NCBI GenBank assembly: GCA_916048095.2
Contig: OU696597.1
Coordinates: forward strand, 2,367,042 to 2,431,041
DNA: 64,000 nt
Direction of reading: 5' to 3'
Source: Sacculina carcini
Taxonomy: Eukaryota; Arthropoda; Thecostraca; Sacculinidae
The translations under genes and the position numbers were made by a program. Under the pieces are notes generated by a model, which did no database searches, was not told the origin of the DNA, and worked only from the letters and a program-made list of their open reading frames with translations. This document shows positions 1 through 12,045 of this stretch, piece after piece; the stretch's first letter is position 1; each line of letters begins with the position of its first letter.

Positions 1-1192
1 ACTTTTGATTTCCATAATTAATGTTTTATTCACGTTTCTTTTCATATCAAGTGTCATAACAAGAAGTGTTATATGTGCTCTTCTGTTATAAGAGGAAATA
101 ACGTAAAACTAAATATGGATTTTACGAGTAAAAACTGCAATCCGTCCATCCGATTCGTCCTGCATTAAACCTAACTTAATTTAACCGAGTCATACGCACC
201 ATGAATAGAAACAATCACACTACACTCAATATGTGCTGTATCAAAATGTATTGTCAGTAACAAAAACAACTGGTGACGTGATTTGCGTATTTAAAAATAA
301 ACGATGTTTCAATAATATAATATTCACAAAGAATAACAAGCGAGGCGCGCGATAATTTGATGTTTCAAAACAATGGTAACAATGTACAAAGATCAACAAT
401 GGTAATACAGTCATATCAGTTATGGGACACGCACATCAAACATTCTGCACAGTTCTGGGACATAAAAAAACAAGTTACACATCGTAGAAATAAAACACAC
501 ATCCTCATTGATACAGAATGCGTAGAGTTCACATATGACAATTATAATGAGTTCACATATGACGGCTCATAGAACGCACATGTGCGCGGATCTTCATGCT
601 CGCATTATGCTTGAAATGGTTGACCGCCTCAGATCCAGTATGATGGTTTGCACCAGCAATGCTGCAATGCAATGCTGTCATCACCATCAATACAGGCGGT
701 AGATCTGTGCACACAAAAAGATGTGGCTAGTGCATACGTATGTTCATAGTTCACACACATGTCAACTAGCATGTGAGACTTAGTACGAATCATCTGTGCG
801 TGTCACACACACAGAGAGGCACGAGGACCCACTCTCACAGCGTCCGATCAGTCAATACATGCCGTGATACGTGCGACGTCGAGACAGCGCAAGACCAGTC
901 AGCAGCTAGACATAATGACACACATGCACACAACTACACCACTGAGCACTACAGTAGCACTGCATCTCTAGCACTATGTTACTTTAGTACATTATGTTCA
1001 GAAGGTGTGTTCAATGTGTGAAATCCACCATTGACCATGTCCACTATGGCTACAGGTCCCCCTTTCACTATGGAAAGTATTATCCGCTCAGAGGCGGGGT
1101 ATCATAGCTGCCACGCTATTCGCTGTGGCCTGCTTTTGATGGAAGAAATTGAAACACACAACATGAATGGAAAACTAGCACTTGAACAAAAA
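1..1192. other. Non-coding A+T-rich sequence
   Basis: I see no gene here. Two short open frames (357-572 and 773-1021, plus strand) have no recognisable domain and look like chance frames. No terminal repeats or tandem arrays stand out before the CA tract that follows. Confidence 0.6.
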
Positions 1193-1415
1193 CTAACATA
1201 ACAGCCAATATATACACACAAAACAACAACACACACAAGCACACACACACACACACTCAATCACACACACACACCCACAGACATACACATATACACACAC
1301 AGACATACACATACAAACAAAGACACGTACACAGATACACAGCACACACACACAGACACGTACAAAGATACACAGCACAAACACACCCAAGCATACACAC
1401 ACACACACAATGAGC
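1193..1415. repeat. CA-rich microsatellite tract
   Basis: An imperfect run of CA dinucleotides mixed with ACACAG and ACATAC units. The minus strand gives Cys/Val-rich open frames, which are a by-product of the GT repeat and not genes. Confidence 0.9.
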
Positions 1416-4130
1416 GTGTTTTACCATATTAGCACGCAAAATACACAGACAAAGCAAAAACAACACCGGGCATGCAAAACATTAGCATCAAACAAAGAGA
1501 AAATAATACAGCAACAACAAACGCATTTTGATACGATTTTTTTCCATTTTCAATACGACAACGATGTTAGTGAATAACACGTTGACAAATTTCAGCTTAA
1601 AATTAAGATTTCCAAGTTTTTTTCTCTTAAACCTGACCATTTTCCCTAGTTTTCCCTTGAGGGGCAATCATTTCTGTCAAGGAATAATGTAAGCTTTAAC
1701 ATTTACCATTAACATTGATATACATTAGGCTTAACATTAAAATTGTTCTCAAAAAGCACTAAAAACCCTGAAAATCTCAAAACAAATGTTTCTTAAATAT
1801 ATCTTTAATGTATCTAGACATTATTGATCATCATACGACGCATTATGGATGCGCCTACCTCCTTTAACCCTTCAATACAGACTTATAATAAAATACAACA
1901 AAAATGGCCGTCTTACACGTTTACAGGTATAATGGCTTTGTGCGTTATATTTGGCGTCCTTAAATCTCGTTTCTACCTAGGAATCTAGGATCTAGGATAT
2001 CTAGGATCGTTTCTCCCTTACACCTAATAACACACTCCACATAGGCCAATATCAATCCTAATGAAAAACATACAGCTGAGCGAATAATTAAAGCCCACAA
2101 ACTACCAAAAATAAAAGTTTACGATACCTGTAGCTCTAACTATGCAGTAGGCAGAGTTAAAACCTATACAAACAGTAGAAATATCATACACAACCTCATT
2201 ATTAACCCCAATCACATGCACCTATTTGCTAAAATCAGAATAACAACCCTTTGGCTCAAATCAATCAATCAATAAATCAATCAATGATATATTAACCTAT
2301 TAGACAATCAATGATATATTAACCTAAGACATCAAAGCATTTTAGTGCTAAAATACATCACCTATCACACAAATACAAAGAAAAAACCTGACTTCCCGCA
2401 CCACAAAAGCAACACTTAACGAACCACACACAGGAAATGATCAATGCACGGATGCAACCACTCCGCTTTAACCCATCAAAGGGTTTAAAAATAATTCTTT
2501 ATTCACTAGAAACGATGAGCTTTAAAAACACACCAAAAATTCAAATTTAATGACAAATAAACGATATTCCTAAAAAATATTGAGCATATTTATATAAAAC
2601 AAAGCGGAGCCACTAGCGTCACTCGTTGCAACATGTTTCGCAGCATCTGAGATAGTGCTAAATTCCATTTTATGTTGGCTGAATTTAAGAAATTGATGAA
2701 AATGGATGAAAACTTTCAATGGGCTGAAAAAATATATAATTCAAATTTAATGCCTGAATTTATTCTTTATGTGAAAACCTTGACAAACATCAAATTTGAA
2801 AGCAAATTTGAAGCGCCAAATTTGAAAGGAAATTTGTTTTGTTGAGCGATAATTTAATATATTTCTACGGATTAAAAATTGAACAGATATAAGCAAAGAT
2901 AAATAACCATTCTCTATTGAGCTCAGTGAGAATAATGCCAGTCGCGTCACGCGTGCAACATATGTCCAGTGTGAAGAAAGACGACATTTCATTTACATAC
3001 CTATTTGTATTTAAATTCTACAATTCACTACACTTACCAACTTTGATCTATTAGACGAGTATTGCTGATAGATTATCAAAACACGCACCACCCATATATA
3101 TCTGTCAGCAAGCCAGCTAGCATCACACAACTGAAATTGATGCTCTGATTGATATAGCACTGTTGACATAACGTGTTGCAACACTGATGCTAGACAAGGT
3201 CACACTGCTACCATTGATCTTGCCAATCAGGACCGATTTTCTGCAGCATTGTGTCTATATAAAGCTTAGGCGAGCAGAAGAGACGGGCAGACACAATCTC
3301 ACAAACATGCACACCCACACCAACACACAACCACTGGCATGCAAATATCAGTGCAAAAATTATTACGCAATGTCTTATCAGTGCAGCAAGAACTAATAAT
3401 GATAAAAACACATAACTGAAGTTGTCTGCATGAAATCTCTTACCGTCTTGTGAACCATTTGTGTTGTGCAGCAACAGTTTGAATTCGCGTCTTTCACTGG
3501 TGTACAGAAACATGTTGCTTATGTTAGCATAAAGTGTAAATGTGCTGAAATGCATATATTATTCATAAAGGATACTTACAAAAGTGTACTTACCTTATAC
3601 TCTTAATCAAAACTCACCATTTCAGCTCAATAACAACCGGATAACACAACATTTCTTCGCCAAAAAATAAATACTATATATGTGAATACACACACACACA
3701 CAGTCGAATTATTAAGTCGTGGAAATGTACAATGCAATTAACCTTACTGTGCATAAACTTACAAGGAAACACCACTGAAATTTATAATAAAGTAATGATC
3801 CAGTTCAAAAGGGCTCTCGAAAATAGCATTTGAAAAATTTGTTACACAAAAACGGCGAAAATTGTCAAGGCTATAGAACGATTGGGCAATCCGTCTTTGA
3901 ATGTTTTCAAAACTTTCAAAAGTTTGGAAGCCACTGAACTACATACAGCTGAGGAAAAAATGGCCAAGATGGTCACTCGCTTAATTTTCAGTCACTAGAT
4001 ATACGCCACTGTCAGATGCACTCACAACATGTACCATTTTAGCCAACGTCGATATTCATCGCATCGTACATCGTCCGCTGAGCGGTTGGCCAAAATGGTT
4101 CGTTGGCTAATACGGCAGTAGCTCCTTATG
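1416..4130. other. Non-coding A+T-rich sequence
   Basis: No supported gene. There is a small two-unit direct repeat around 2270-2330 (AATCAATGATATATTAACC twice). A 115-codon minus-strand frame at 3208-3555 has hydrophobic stretches but no family signature. Confidence 0.55.
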
Positions 4131-4655
4131 GCAAGTGTTCAGGCATCACGTGTGTATAGCGCTTGTCGTGGCTAGCCATCTGTACTATGTTTAATATAGT
4201 ACGGTATATATTTTTGTATATTGTGTCTATTTGTGTGTGCGAGGTAGTGTGAGTGTATGTATGTTGTATGCACGTGCTATGAGCGAGCAGGGGGATGCAG
4301 GGGGTCGGGCAGTGCGCGCCATGGGGCAGTGCGCGCCATAGGGCAGTTGTTTGCGCAGAACTTTCATGCGTGTTTGTAAGTGAAGGTGTTTTAGTGGGCC
4401 ATGTTGCGTTGTGATTGTGTTGAGTTGTGATATCTTGCTTTGTTACTAGAATTTAAGTACACGCGCTGCTGGTATATACGCTCTATACGCTGACATTGAT
4501 ATATTGGCTGGCATAAAGTAAGTACATACGGTACATATCTGCATTGTAATTGTATAGTAAGTAGTACATACTTATGTTTTACGACTAATGCTAAATTTTT
4601 CATATGAAATACAATAAAATGTACTGATAACAATTAAGTTTGATATTTAATATAA
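4131..4655. repeat. Repeat A, copy 1 (left part)
   Basis: This stretch aligns with 38641-39183. Both copies share the TATGGCAAGTGTTCAGGCAT start, a GCGAGGTAGTGTGAGTGTATG block and a GGGGGATGCAGGGGG block. It is cut by Gypsy-1, and its continuation resumes at 10735. No terminal repeats or coding capacity were seen, so the class is unknown. Inside it, GGGCAGTGCGCGCCAT occurs twice in tandem near 4313-4345. Confidence 0.8.
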
Positions 4656-5520
4656 TGTTACGCGAAGCTCGTTCAGAGCGCGCACATAACAAAGAGCGGT
4701 GTAGCACAGCAGATATATTATAATATACAGTAACAATAGTACATAGAATATCACAAGGCCGGAGACCAGCAAAACCTCGGCACGAAGGCCGCGGCACAGA
4801 ATTCCGTAACAGTGGTGTAGCGAGTCCTCCACTGAAACAGCTACTGCACCGTTACAAGTAATACAGGTAATATCCTAGGCCAATGCGCGGCAATCGCAAC
4901 GAGCACGTTGTCCAACACAATGTGTCGGACGATGCTCGGGTCGAACTGACACAAGGCGAGCGAGACACAGAGAGTAGCCCTGTCAGTCAAGCTATTGCCA
5001 AAGTCCCAGTCCAACTGCCCGCGCACCGAGGCGACGGGACTTAAATATACTTGGCCGTGCGTGTGCATCGACCGGACCGCGTATGAACATTGGAACACAA
5101 TTGGCCAGGCAATAGTAAAAGACAAATGTAACCACCCGATTGGTAGCTATGTGATCACGCCAGCACGTAGGCTACTGTGATTGGCTGAACTATTTTCGCA
5201 AGCTAACACGCACACACACGTCACCTAACCTACATGGAATATTCTAGAACACATGCCACACAAACATACAGACACATGCGGCACATACATAGAGACACAT
5301 ACGCACACGTATACACATGCAACAAGCGTGTTTGCTGGTTGTACGTAGACACACGTCACCTAAGCTACACCGAACATTCTGGAAGGCATGCCACACAAAC
5401 ATACAAACACGTGCGGCACATACATATAAACGCATACGCGCACGCATACACATTTAAATATACACACATTTATATATACACATATGAATATAATAAATAT
5501 AATATGCATGACACGCCACA
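4656..5520 (-). repeat. Gypsy-1 3' LTR
   Basis: 865 bp, near-identical to 9734-10734 apart from a length difference. In element sense it starts TGTGGCGTGTCATGC and ends GCGTAACA. It holds a tandem pair of about 133 bp (starting near 5217 and 5351, each with ACACGTCACCTAA) and CCAAT-type boxes near 5129-5185 that may be promoter elements. Confidence 0.93.
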
Positions 5521-5534
5521 TGAGCCCCCCCTTA
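5521..5534 (-). other. Gypsy-1 polypurine tract
   Basis: Read on the minus strand, AAGGGGGGG lies directly before the 3' LTR. This is the expected place for the plus-strand primer of an LTR retrotransposon. Confidence 0.75.
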
Positions 5535-5536
5535 GA

Positions 5537-8500
5537 TCATGGCGAGAAACGAACCGGAGGTTTGACAGCTCTGCCAGATCGGGTACGGTACAAAATGGAT
5601 TGTGGTGTGGTGTGCGTCTGAGTGTGAGTGATCTTGGTGGAGTTTTGTTTTGCCTGATGCACGAAGCTGTCGTTCTCCGGAGCGAATGAAATATCCTCAT
5701 TTTCCAGAAATGCTGGACGCAGACGATCAATGCCGACCACCTCGTGTCCATGCCGCTCAATAGTGAACGTTTTTGGCGTACGTTTCACCACCTTGTACGG
5801 CCCCTGGTACACCGGCTGCAGCGGACGTCTGTGGCCGTCATGACGCACGAACACGAAATCTGCATCGGACAAGCTGGGCAGGTGGAACACTGCTGTCTCA
5901 GCTGCACGGGTCTGCTGTGGCCGGATAGCACTGAAATGTTCAGACAATTGTTTGGCAAACTGACAATATGTGTGAGTCACTTGTGGTTGTCTATTTAACA
6001 ATTCACCTGGTAAACGCAATTTGGCACCATATACCAGCTCGGCGGAGGAACAATTTAAAGGTGATTTCATGCAGGACCGAATACCTAACAGGACTATTGG
6101 CAGTCTGTTTTTCCAGTCACTACAACCCCGAAGTGCGCCTTAGAGCTGGCGGTGAAGCCGTTCTACTAGGCCGTTGGCTGCCGGATTGTACGCCGTTGTC
6201 AAGCGCGTGTTAGATCCGAAGCAGTTGTTGAGTTGTCTCCAGAGGTGGCTTGTGAATTGAGTGCCCCTGTCTGAGACAATACTCTCGGGGACACCGAAAC
6301 GTGACACCCAAGTTGAAATAAAATATCGTGCTACCGTATCGGCCGATATGTCAGGAATAGGGCATGCTTCTGGCCAGCGTGTAAACCTGTCAATCACTGT
6401 CAAAATATATTGGTGACCATTAGAGCACGGAAGTGGGCCTACTATGTCTACGTGCACATTCTGAAACCGGCGCGAGGGCAGCTCAAATTGTCCGACTGGT
6501 GAACGATTATGTCTGGTGATCTTACATGTTTGACAATGTGCGCACTGTTTGGTCCAAGTAACGATATCTTGTCGCATGTTGGGCCAGACATATCTGTCGG
6601 ATACGAGCTTCAAAGTTGCAGCTCGACCTGGATGGGAAAGACTGTGCAAGATACGGAAAACATCCTGACGCATTTTGGTTGGCACCAAGGGTCGCGGTGT
6701 TCCGGTTGAAATATCGCACAGAATTTTGTTTTTGGAAACTGCAGGAAAATTCTGCCACTCCAGTTTCAAGCTGGTTGACTCGTTTTGTTCTTGCAGTTCA
6801 GTATCTGCTTGCTGCTGTTTTGACAGCGAGTCTATGTCAATGGTTGAAGACACGGCGCTTACTCTAGATAACGCATCAGAGACCACATTGTCCTTGCCGC
6901 TTATATGACGCACATCTGCAGTGAACTGTAGTATGTAGTCTAAATGGCGCTGTTCTCTCGGTGAGTGGTTGTGTGTGGGAGTGCGGATCGCGTGCGTCAG
7001 CGGCTTATGGTCGGTAAATATGGTGAAATCTCGACCTTCTAGATACTGACGGAAATGTCGAACGGATAAATACACGGCTAGCACTTCTTTACCGAACGCA
7101 CTGTAGTTGGCTTGAGCTGAAGTCAGCTGTTTCGACCAAAAAGCCAGTGGCTGCCACTCACCGTGACTACATTGCTGCAAAACTGCACCAATCCCGGAAT
7201 CACTGGCATCTGTGAAAAGAGCTAATTGCGCGGAGTCATTCTGATGATGCAACGACGCGGCTTCGCTAAGTGCGTTTTTTGACTTGTCAAATGCATCTGT
7301 AGCCTCGTTTGTCCATATGACAGGAACCTTGGATTTTTTTGCATGATTTGTTATCAGCTTGTGTAAGGGAGCAAGAAGTGAAGCTGCATGAGGCAAAAAA
7401 CGGTGGTAAAAATTTACCATGCCCAAGTACCTACGCAGTTGCTCGTGCGTTTTTGGAAGAGGAAATTCGATTATAGCTTTCACTGCGTCGTGCTGTGGAA
7501 GTATGCCGCCCTTATTTATCGTGTGGCCGAGAAAAGTCAATTCCGGCTTGCCAAACACGCATTTGTCTATGTTTATTTTGATGCCGTGTGCGCGCAAACG
7601 ACTGAGAACTGTGTGTAGATGCGACCGGTGGTCTGCCTCGTTTTTGCTGGCTATCAAGATGTCGTCTATGTACACGAATATGAAATTTAAGCCTCGGAGT
7701 ACTGAGTCCAACAGACGTTGCATTGACTGCGCGCTATTACGCAATCCAAACGGCATCCGCAACATTTCGAAAGAACCAAATGGCGTGGTGATTGCCGTTT
7801 TGTGTATGTCGTCCGGGTGTACAGGAATCTGGAAAAACGCTTTGACCAGGTCAATCTTCGAAAATACAGTCGAACCATGTAATGCTGCAGAAAAATCTTG
7901 CAGATACGGCACTGGGTATCTGTCCGGAGTTGTTACTCTGTTCAGAGCTCTATAATCTCCACAAGGCCGCCAATCGGAAGATGCCCGTTTCGGAACAAGA
8001 TGGAGTGCCGATGCATAAGGACTGTTACTCGGTCGTATTATACCCTGTGCCAGCATCTTTTCAAACTCTGCTTTGGCAATTTTCAGCCTAGCAGAATCAA
8101 GTTTTCGAGGTCGACAAAACACAGGCTTACCATGTGTATGAATTCGGTGAAAAACACCGTGTTTCGAAACGTCAGAAGTGACGGAAGGCGACAAAAGCTC
8201 TGGGAATTGTTTGACAATGGCCTGGTAGTTCTCATGGTGACCAGACATGGACACGGAGATCAGCAAAGGCGCATGTGAACCAGAACCGCGAACCTTGAGC
8301 TGCGTGGTATTATCGATAAGCTCGCACTTTCTTGGGTTAACGCTAATATCATGATGCGAAAGGAAATCACACCCGATTATCGATATGTCAATATCAGCTA
8401 AGATAAATGTCCACGGAAAATTTCTACGCAGACCGAGTGATACTGTGAGCGTTTTAGAACCATGTGTGCGTATAGCACTGTTATTGACCGCTTGCAGACA

Positions 8501-8749
8501 CAATGAAGACTTGTCACTGGATGGATAATGACGCGTTGACAGGATACTATACTGCGCCCCGGTGTCTATCAAAAAGGAAATGCTTGATACCTGGTCCCGG
8601 ATGAAAAACAGTGAATTTTTGTGGCTGCCTGCGATGGTTGCGAGAGAAGAATTTGGCAGACATTCTCCTCTCGGGATCAGTTTAAATAATGCCTGCAATG
8701 TTTTTCGCACGAGCGCGCTTTCTCGCCGAAATTGTAATGATACCAACAA
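5537..8749 (-). pseudogene. pol: Gypsy-1 pol region
   Basis: Encodes, in order on the minus strand, an aspartic protease ([11 protein letters not shown]), reverse transcriptase ([31 protein letters not shown]), RNase H ([23 protein letters not shown]), an integrase HHCC zinc-binding region and DDE core ([32 protein letters not shown]), and an integrase C-terminal region ending near the LTR. The frame overlaps the end of gag in the -1 frame, an arrangement many Gypsy elements translate by frameshifting. About one break separates the integrase core from its C-terminal part. It makes the enzymes for reverse transcription and integration of the element. Confidence 0.92.
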
Positions 8750-9528
8750 AGGTTGGTCCTCTCACCATCTGTGGTGGATTCCTCGTCTTTTGCCACAGAG
8801 TGCGACCGAGACTTTACCGGTCGCGGAGATTTGTGCCTGGTTACGCGAGACGGCACCTGTTGCGAGGCTGGCGAGGCAGTCCGCCGCACTGCGAGCTTGC
8901 TGACTTGGCGCTGCAGCTGGTTCAAACACTGTCGCATTTCAGCCAGATCTTTAGCGCAATTGCAGCCGTGCTCAGGTGGACTCACTGCGTTAATTGCAAG
9001 GCTAGCACTCGGCAGTGCAGTCAACACTCGATCCGCTGTGCCAGCCAGGGTTTCTAGCGGCGTCTCCGGTGGCAAAAATTGCAGGAATGGAGCGACAGCA
9101 TCTGGCATCGCCTTCAAAAATATTTGCCGTACCAGTGGCGATTCGCTGTCAGAAATATACGGCGCTGTCAGGTCATGCAAGTGACGGAGAAACTGACTGG
9201 GCCGCCGGTCGCCTAATTCCTGCTGTTCCAGCACCGTACGCAATTTCTGCTCATTCGTCGCGCCCAGTCGCGACTGTAGAGCGTTGCACAACTGCGTATA
9301 GGCGTCTGCAGGTGGTTTACGAATGAGATCTATAAACTCACGGACATGATGCGGCGGCAGAAGCGATGCGGCTGTTTGGAAACGAAGAGTTTCTTGCCTA
9401 ATATTTGCTCTGGCAAAATATAAATCCAGCTGAATTATCCACACACTTGGGTCGTTTTCCACGAATGGGGGTGGTGGACCCATGACGGCAGGAACAGACA
9501 CCGCGTCTGATTTCACTTCACCGTCCAT
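8677..9528 (-). CDS. gag: Gypsy-1 gag
   Basis: 283 codons, minus strand, open from ATG to stop. The N-terminal part ([21 protein letters not shown], about residues 17-37) is the usual start of CsRn1-like capsid proteins in invertebrates. The middle ([37 protein letters not shown]) matches the capsid core. Near the C-terminus, C-x2-H-x9-C-x3-C (CWYH...C...C) replaces the classical zinc knuckle; this is the CHCC signature of the clade. The protein is clearly similar to the Gypsy-3 gag at 54187-55035. It would form the particle that packages element RNA. Confidence 0.9.
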   Translation of the reverse strand: MDGEVKSDAVSVPAVMGPPPPFVENDPSVWIIQLDLYFARANIRQETLRFQTAASLLPPHHVREFIDLIRKPPADAYTQLCNALQSRLGATNEQKLRTVLEQQELGDRRPSQFLRHLHDLTAPYISDSESPLVRQIFLKAMPDAVAPFLQFLPPETPLETLAGTADRVLTALPSASLAINAVSPPEHGCNCAKDLAEMRQCLNQLQRQVSKLAVRRTASPASQQVPSRVTRHKSPRPVKSRSHSVAKDEESTTDGERTNLCWYHYNFGEKARSCEKHCRHYLN

Positions 9529-9720
9529 GCTGGGTTAGTATGCGAGAGTAAGCGGCAATAACTGCAAGCGAATGAGCCACAACTGCGAACTAGCTACAAA
9601 CCGCGAACTAGCTACAAACTACGAACGAGAGCTAATCAACGGTACGTAACGCTACTGAAAACTACACGACTCTATAATAATACAGTACTTATATAATACG
9701 AGTACAATACTGATAAAATA

Positions 9721-9731
9721 CGGGGTCACCA
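9721..9731 (-). other. Gypsy-1 primer binding site (tRNA-Trp type)
   Basis: On the minus strand TGGTGACCCCG begins two bases inside the 5' LTR. It complements the last 11 nucleotides of animal tRNA-Trp including CCA (recalled sequence ending GGGTCACCA). The match is shorter than in Gypsy-3. Confidence 0.7.
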
Positions 9732-9733
9732 CT

Positions 9734-10734
9734 TGTTACGCGAAGCTCGTTCAGAGCGCGCACATAACAAAGAGCGGTGTAGCACAGCAGATATATTATA
9801 ATATACAGTAACAATAGTACATAGAATATCACAAGGCCGGAGACCAGCAAAACCTCGGCACGAAGGCCGCGGCACAGAATTCCGTAACAGTGGTGTAGCG
9901 AGTCCTCCACTGAAACAGCTACTGCACCGTTACAAATAATACAGGTAATAATCGCGCAATAAATATCAGAGGCCGGAGACCAGCAAAACCTCGGCACGAA
10001 GGCCGCGGCACAGAATTCCGTAACAGTGGTGTAGCGAGTCCTCCACTGAAACAGCTACTGCACCGTTACAAGTAATACAGGTAATATCCTAGGCCAATGC
10101 GCGGCAATCGCAACGAGCACGTTGTCCAACACAATGTGTCGGACGATGCTCGGGTCGAACTGACACAAGGCGAGCGAGACACAGAGAGTAGCCCTGTCAG
10201 TCAAGCTATTGCCAAAGTCCCAGTCCAACTGCCCGCGCACCGAGGCGACGGGACTTAAATATACTTGGCCGTGCGTGTGCATCGACCGGACCGCGTATGA
10301 ACATTGGAACACAATTGGCCAGGCAATAGTAAAAGACAAATGTAACCACCCGATTGGTAGCTATGTGATCACGCCAGCACGTAGGCTACTGTGATTGGCT
10401 GAACTATTTTCGCAAGCTAACACGCACACACACGTCACCTAACCTACATGGAATATTCTAGAACACATGCCACACAAACATACAGACACATGCGGCACAT
10501 ACATAGAGACACATACGCACACGTATACACATGCAACAAGCGTGTTTGCTGGTTGTACGTAGACACACGTCACCTAAGCTACACCGAACATTCTGGAAGG
10601 CATGCCACACAAACATACAAACACGTGCGGCACATACATATAAACGCATACGCGCACGCATACACATTTAAATATACACACATTTATATATACACACATG
10701 AATATAATAAATATAATATGCATGACACGCCACA
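9734..10734 (-). repeat. Gypsy-1 5' LTR
   Basis: 1001 bp. Same ends as the 3' LTR but 136 bp longer, because a block starting at GGCCGGAGACCAGC occurs twice (about 9836 and 9972). Elsewhere the two LTRs are almost identical by eye. Confidence 0.92.
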
Positions 10735-10879
10735 ATAAAATCAATAACATACATTGTAGTTCTAGCTGGGACAATTTTGATTTCAGTTGGGACAATTTTG
10801 ATTTCAGTTGGGACAACTTTGATTTCAGTTGGGACAATTTTGATTTCAGTTGGGACAACTTTGATTTCAGTTGGGACAA
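10735..10879. repeat. Repeat A right part with 21-bp minisatellite
   Basis: 10735-10787 continues repeat A (matches 39184-39235). A 21-bp unit (GGGACAATTTTGATTTCAGTT) then runs for about five copies to 10879. The second copy of repeat A at 39215 has only one unit, so the array grew in this copy. The minus strand encodes a repeating heptapeptide by chance. Confidence 0.85.
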
Positions 10880-11449
10880 ATGAAATTGTAAAAGGTATAG
10901 ATAGACACTTGGGGAACGCGTAATGGCTTCATCTCTTCTACGACCGAATTGGCAGGCTTATACTTTTGCCACCGTCGGTGCCTGCTCTGGTATAGGGATG
11001 GAATCAAACGAGTGATGTCTCATTCCAATTTACGGTCATGGTTCTTGTAGGGCACATTGGAATAGCGCCTGACCTATACCGACCATGTATTACTATATGA
11101 GACCATGTATTACTACATGTATACTACTGAGAAGCGTATGTTTCAAAAACTGAATATTTTTAAGGCTGTATCCAAATGTTCGACGCGCGAGGTACTTGAT
11201 ACGAGGCACTAACGATAGTTCTTTCTGGAACCCTCGTTGATCAGGTCGCCTCGCGATTACACAGGCAGACATGATATGACTCCGGAGTCCGCAAAGTGTC
11301 ATTTGAGTGTGGTACACTACGCAGGAATACGCATGTCTCCCGCACGTTTCGCCAACTGTCGGTATCTTTATTGGGACTGATGAGGCTTCGTTTACGTTAC
11401 GTCGTCAAGAGCTGGACCAAGATTATCAAAGTTGATATTGTGTATATCA
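10880..11449. other. Non-coding sequence
   Basis: No supported gene. A 74-codon minus frame at 11093-11317 has no recognisable domain. Confidence 0.5.
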
Positions 11450-12045
11450 ATCTGTAGTGCGCCACGTGCAACAGCATCATGCACCACTTCGTGGAACCTG
11501 CCAGAGTCACACACGTAGTGCCCTCTGCCATGGCTACATTGTGTGAGTGTATCGAATTGGAAGAGGGCACTCGTCCCCTGCATCTTAAAGCGCGGTGGAA
11601 CTAGTGATGCAAAAAAACGTTTTTTTGGTTGCGGTTTTTTGTGCACAAAAAACATGTTTTTGTAGTTTTTTTGTTTTTTTGTTTTTTTAGAATTAGCCCC
11701 AATTGTCATCGGATGTTGGATTTTAGTACATAGAAACGAGTATAATCGACGTTTTGTACATCTTTACGTGTCATATTTCAAAGATAATTTGATAATAGTA
11801 TAAAAAACAAAAATATTTATCAATAAATACCTCAGGAGACTGTTTGAAAGTGCATCCGGATCCGGTGGTTTAGGTTTTTTCATTGAGAAAACCATGTTTT
11901 TAAAGATGGTTGTAATTATGTGGATATTTGAAATAGTTTGTCAGCAGAACAAAACAAATTCATTTAGTAATCATGTGTTTTTCATAAAATAAAATATGTT
12001 TTTTATGAAAAAATGCAATGATGTTTTTCAAATTGGTTTTAAATT
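11450..12045. repeat. Repeat B, copy 1
   Basis: About 600 bp that align with 48269-48848 at high identity. The block spans 152 bp of ordinary flanking sequence (11450-11601) and the first 440 bp of hAT-1. The two copies therefore descend from a sequence that already contained the hAT-1 insertion. Confidence 0.88.

Larger units (their letters stand above)
4656..10734 (-). mobile_element. Gypsy-1, Ty3/Gypsy LTR element (CsRn1-like)
   Basis: An LTR retrotransposon of about 6.1 kb read on the minus strand. It has two LTRs (9734-10734 and 4656-5520, both TGTGGCG...TAACA in element sense), a tRNA-Trp-like primer site, a gag frame, a pol region and a G-rich tract before the 3' LTR. It is flanked by ATAA on both sides, a 4-bp target duplication. 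Repeat A at 39170-39195 shows the uninterrupted site. The gag CHCC motif, tRNA-Trp primer and 4-bp duplication match the CsRn1/Kabuki clade. The LTRs are almost identical where they align, so the insertion is young. The pol frame has about one break; gag is open. Confidence 0.93.

Noticed and set aside
773-1021. 82-codon plus frame
   Set aside because: No domain, CA-influenced composition, no supporting context.
1193-1466. Cys/Val-rich minus frames resembling Cys-rich proteins
   Set aside because: They are translations of a GT microsatellite.
3208-3555. 115-codon minus frame with a hydrophobic stretch
   Set aside because: No family signature; the sequence is A+T-rich and the hydrophobic part overlaps CA repeats on the other strand.
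6140-9326. Many plus-strand frames over Gypsy-1, such as 7419-7955
   Set aside because: Shadows of the gag and pol frames on the minus strand.
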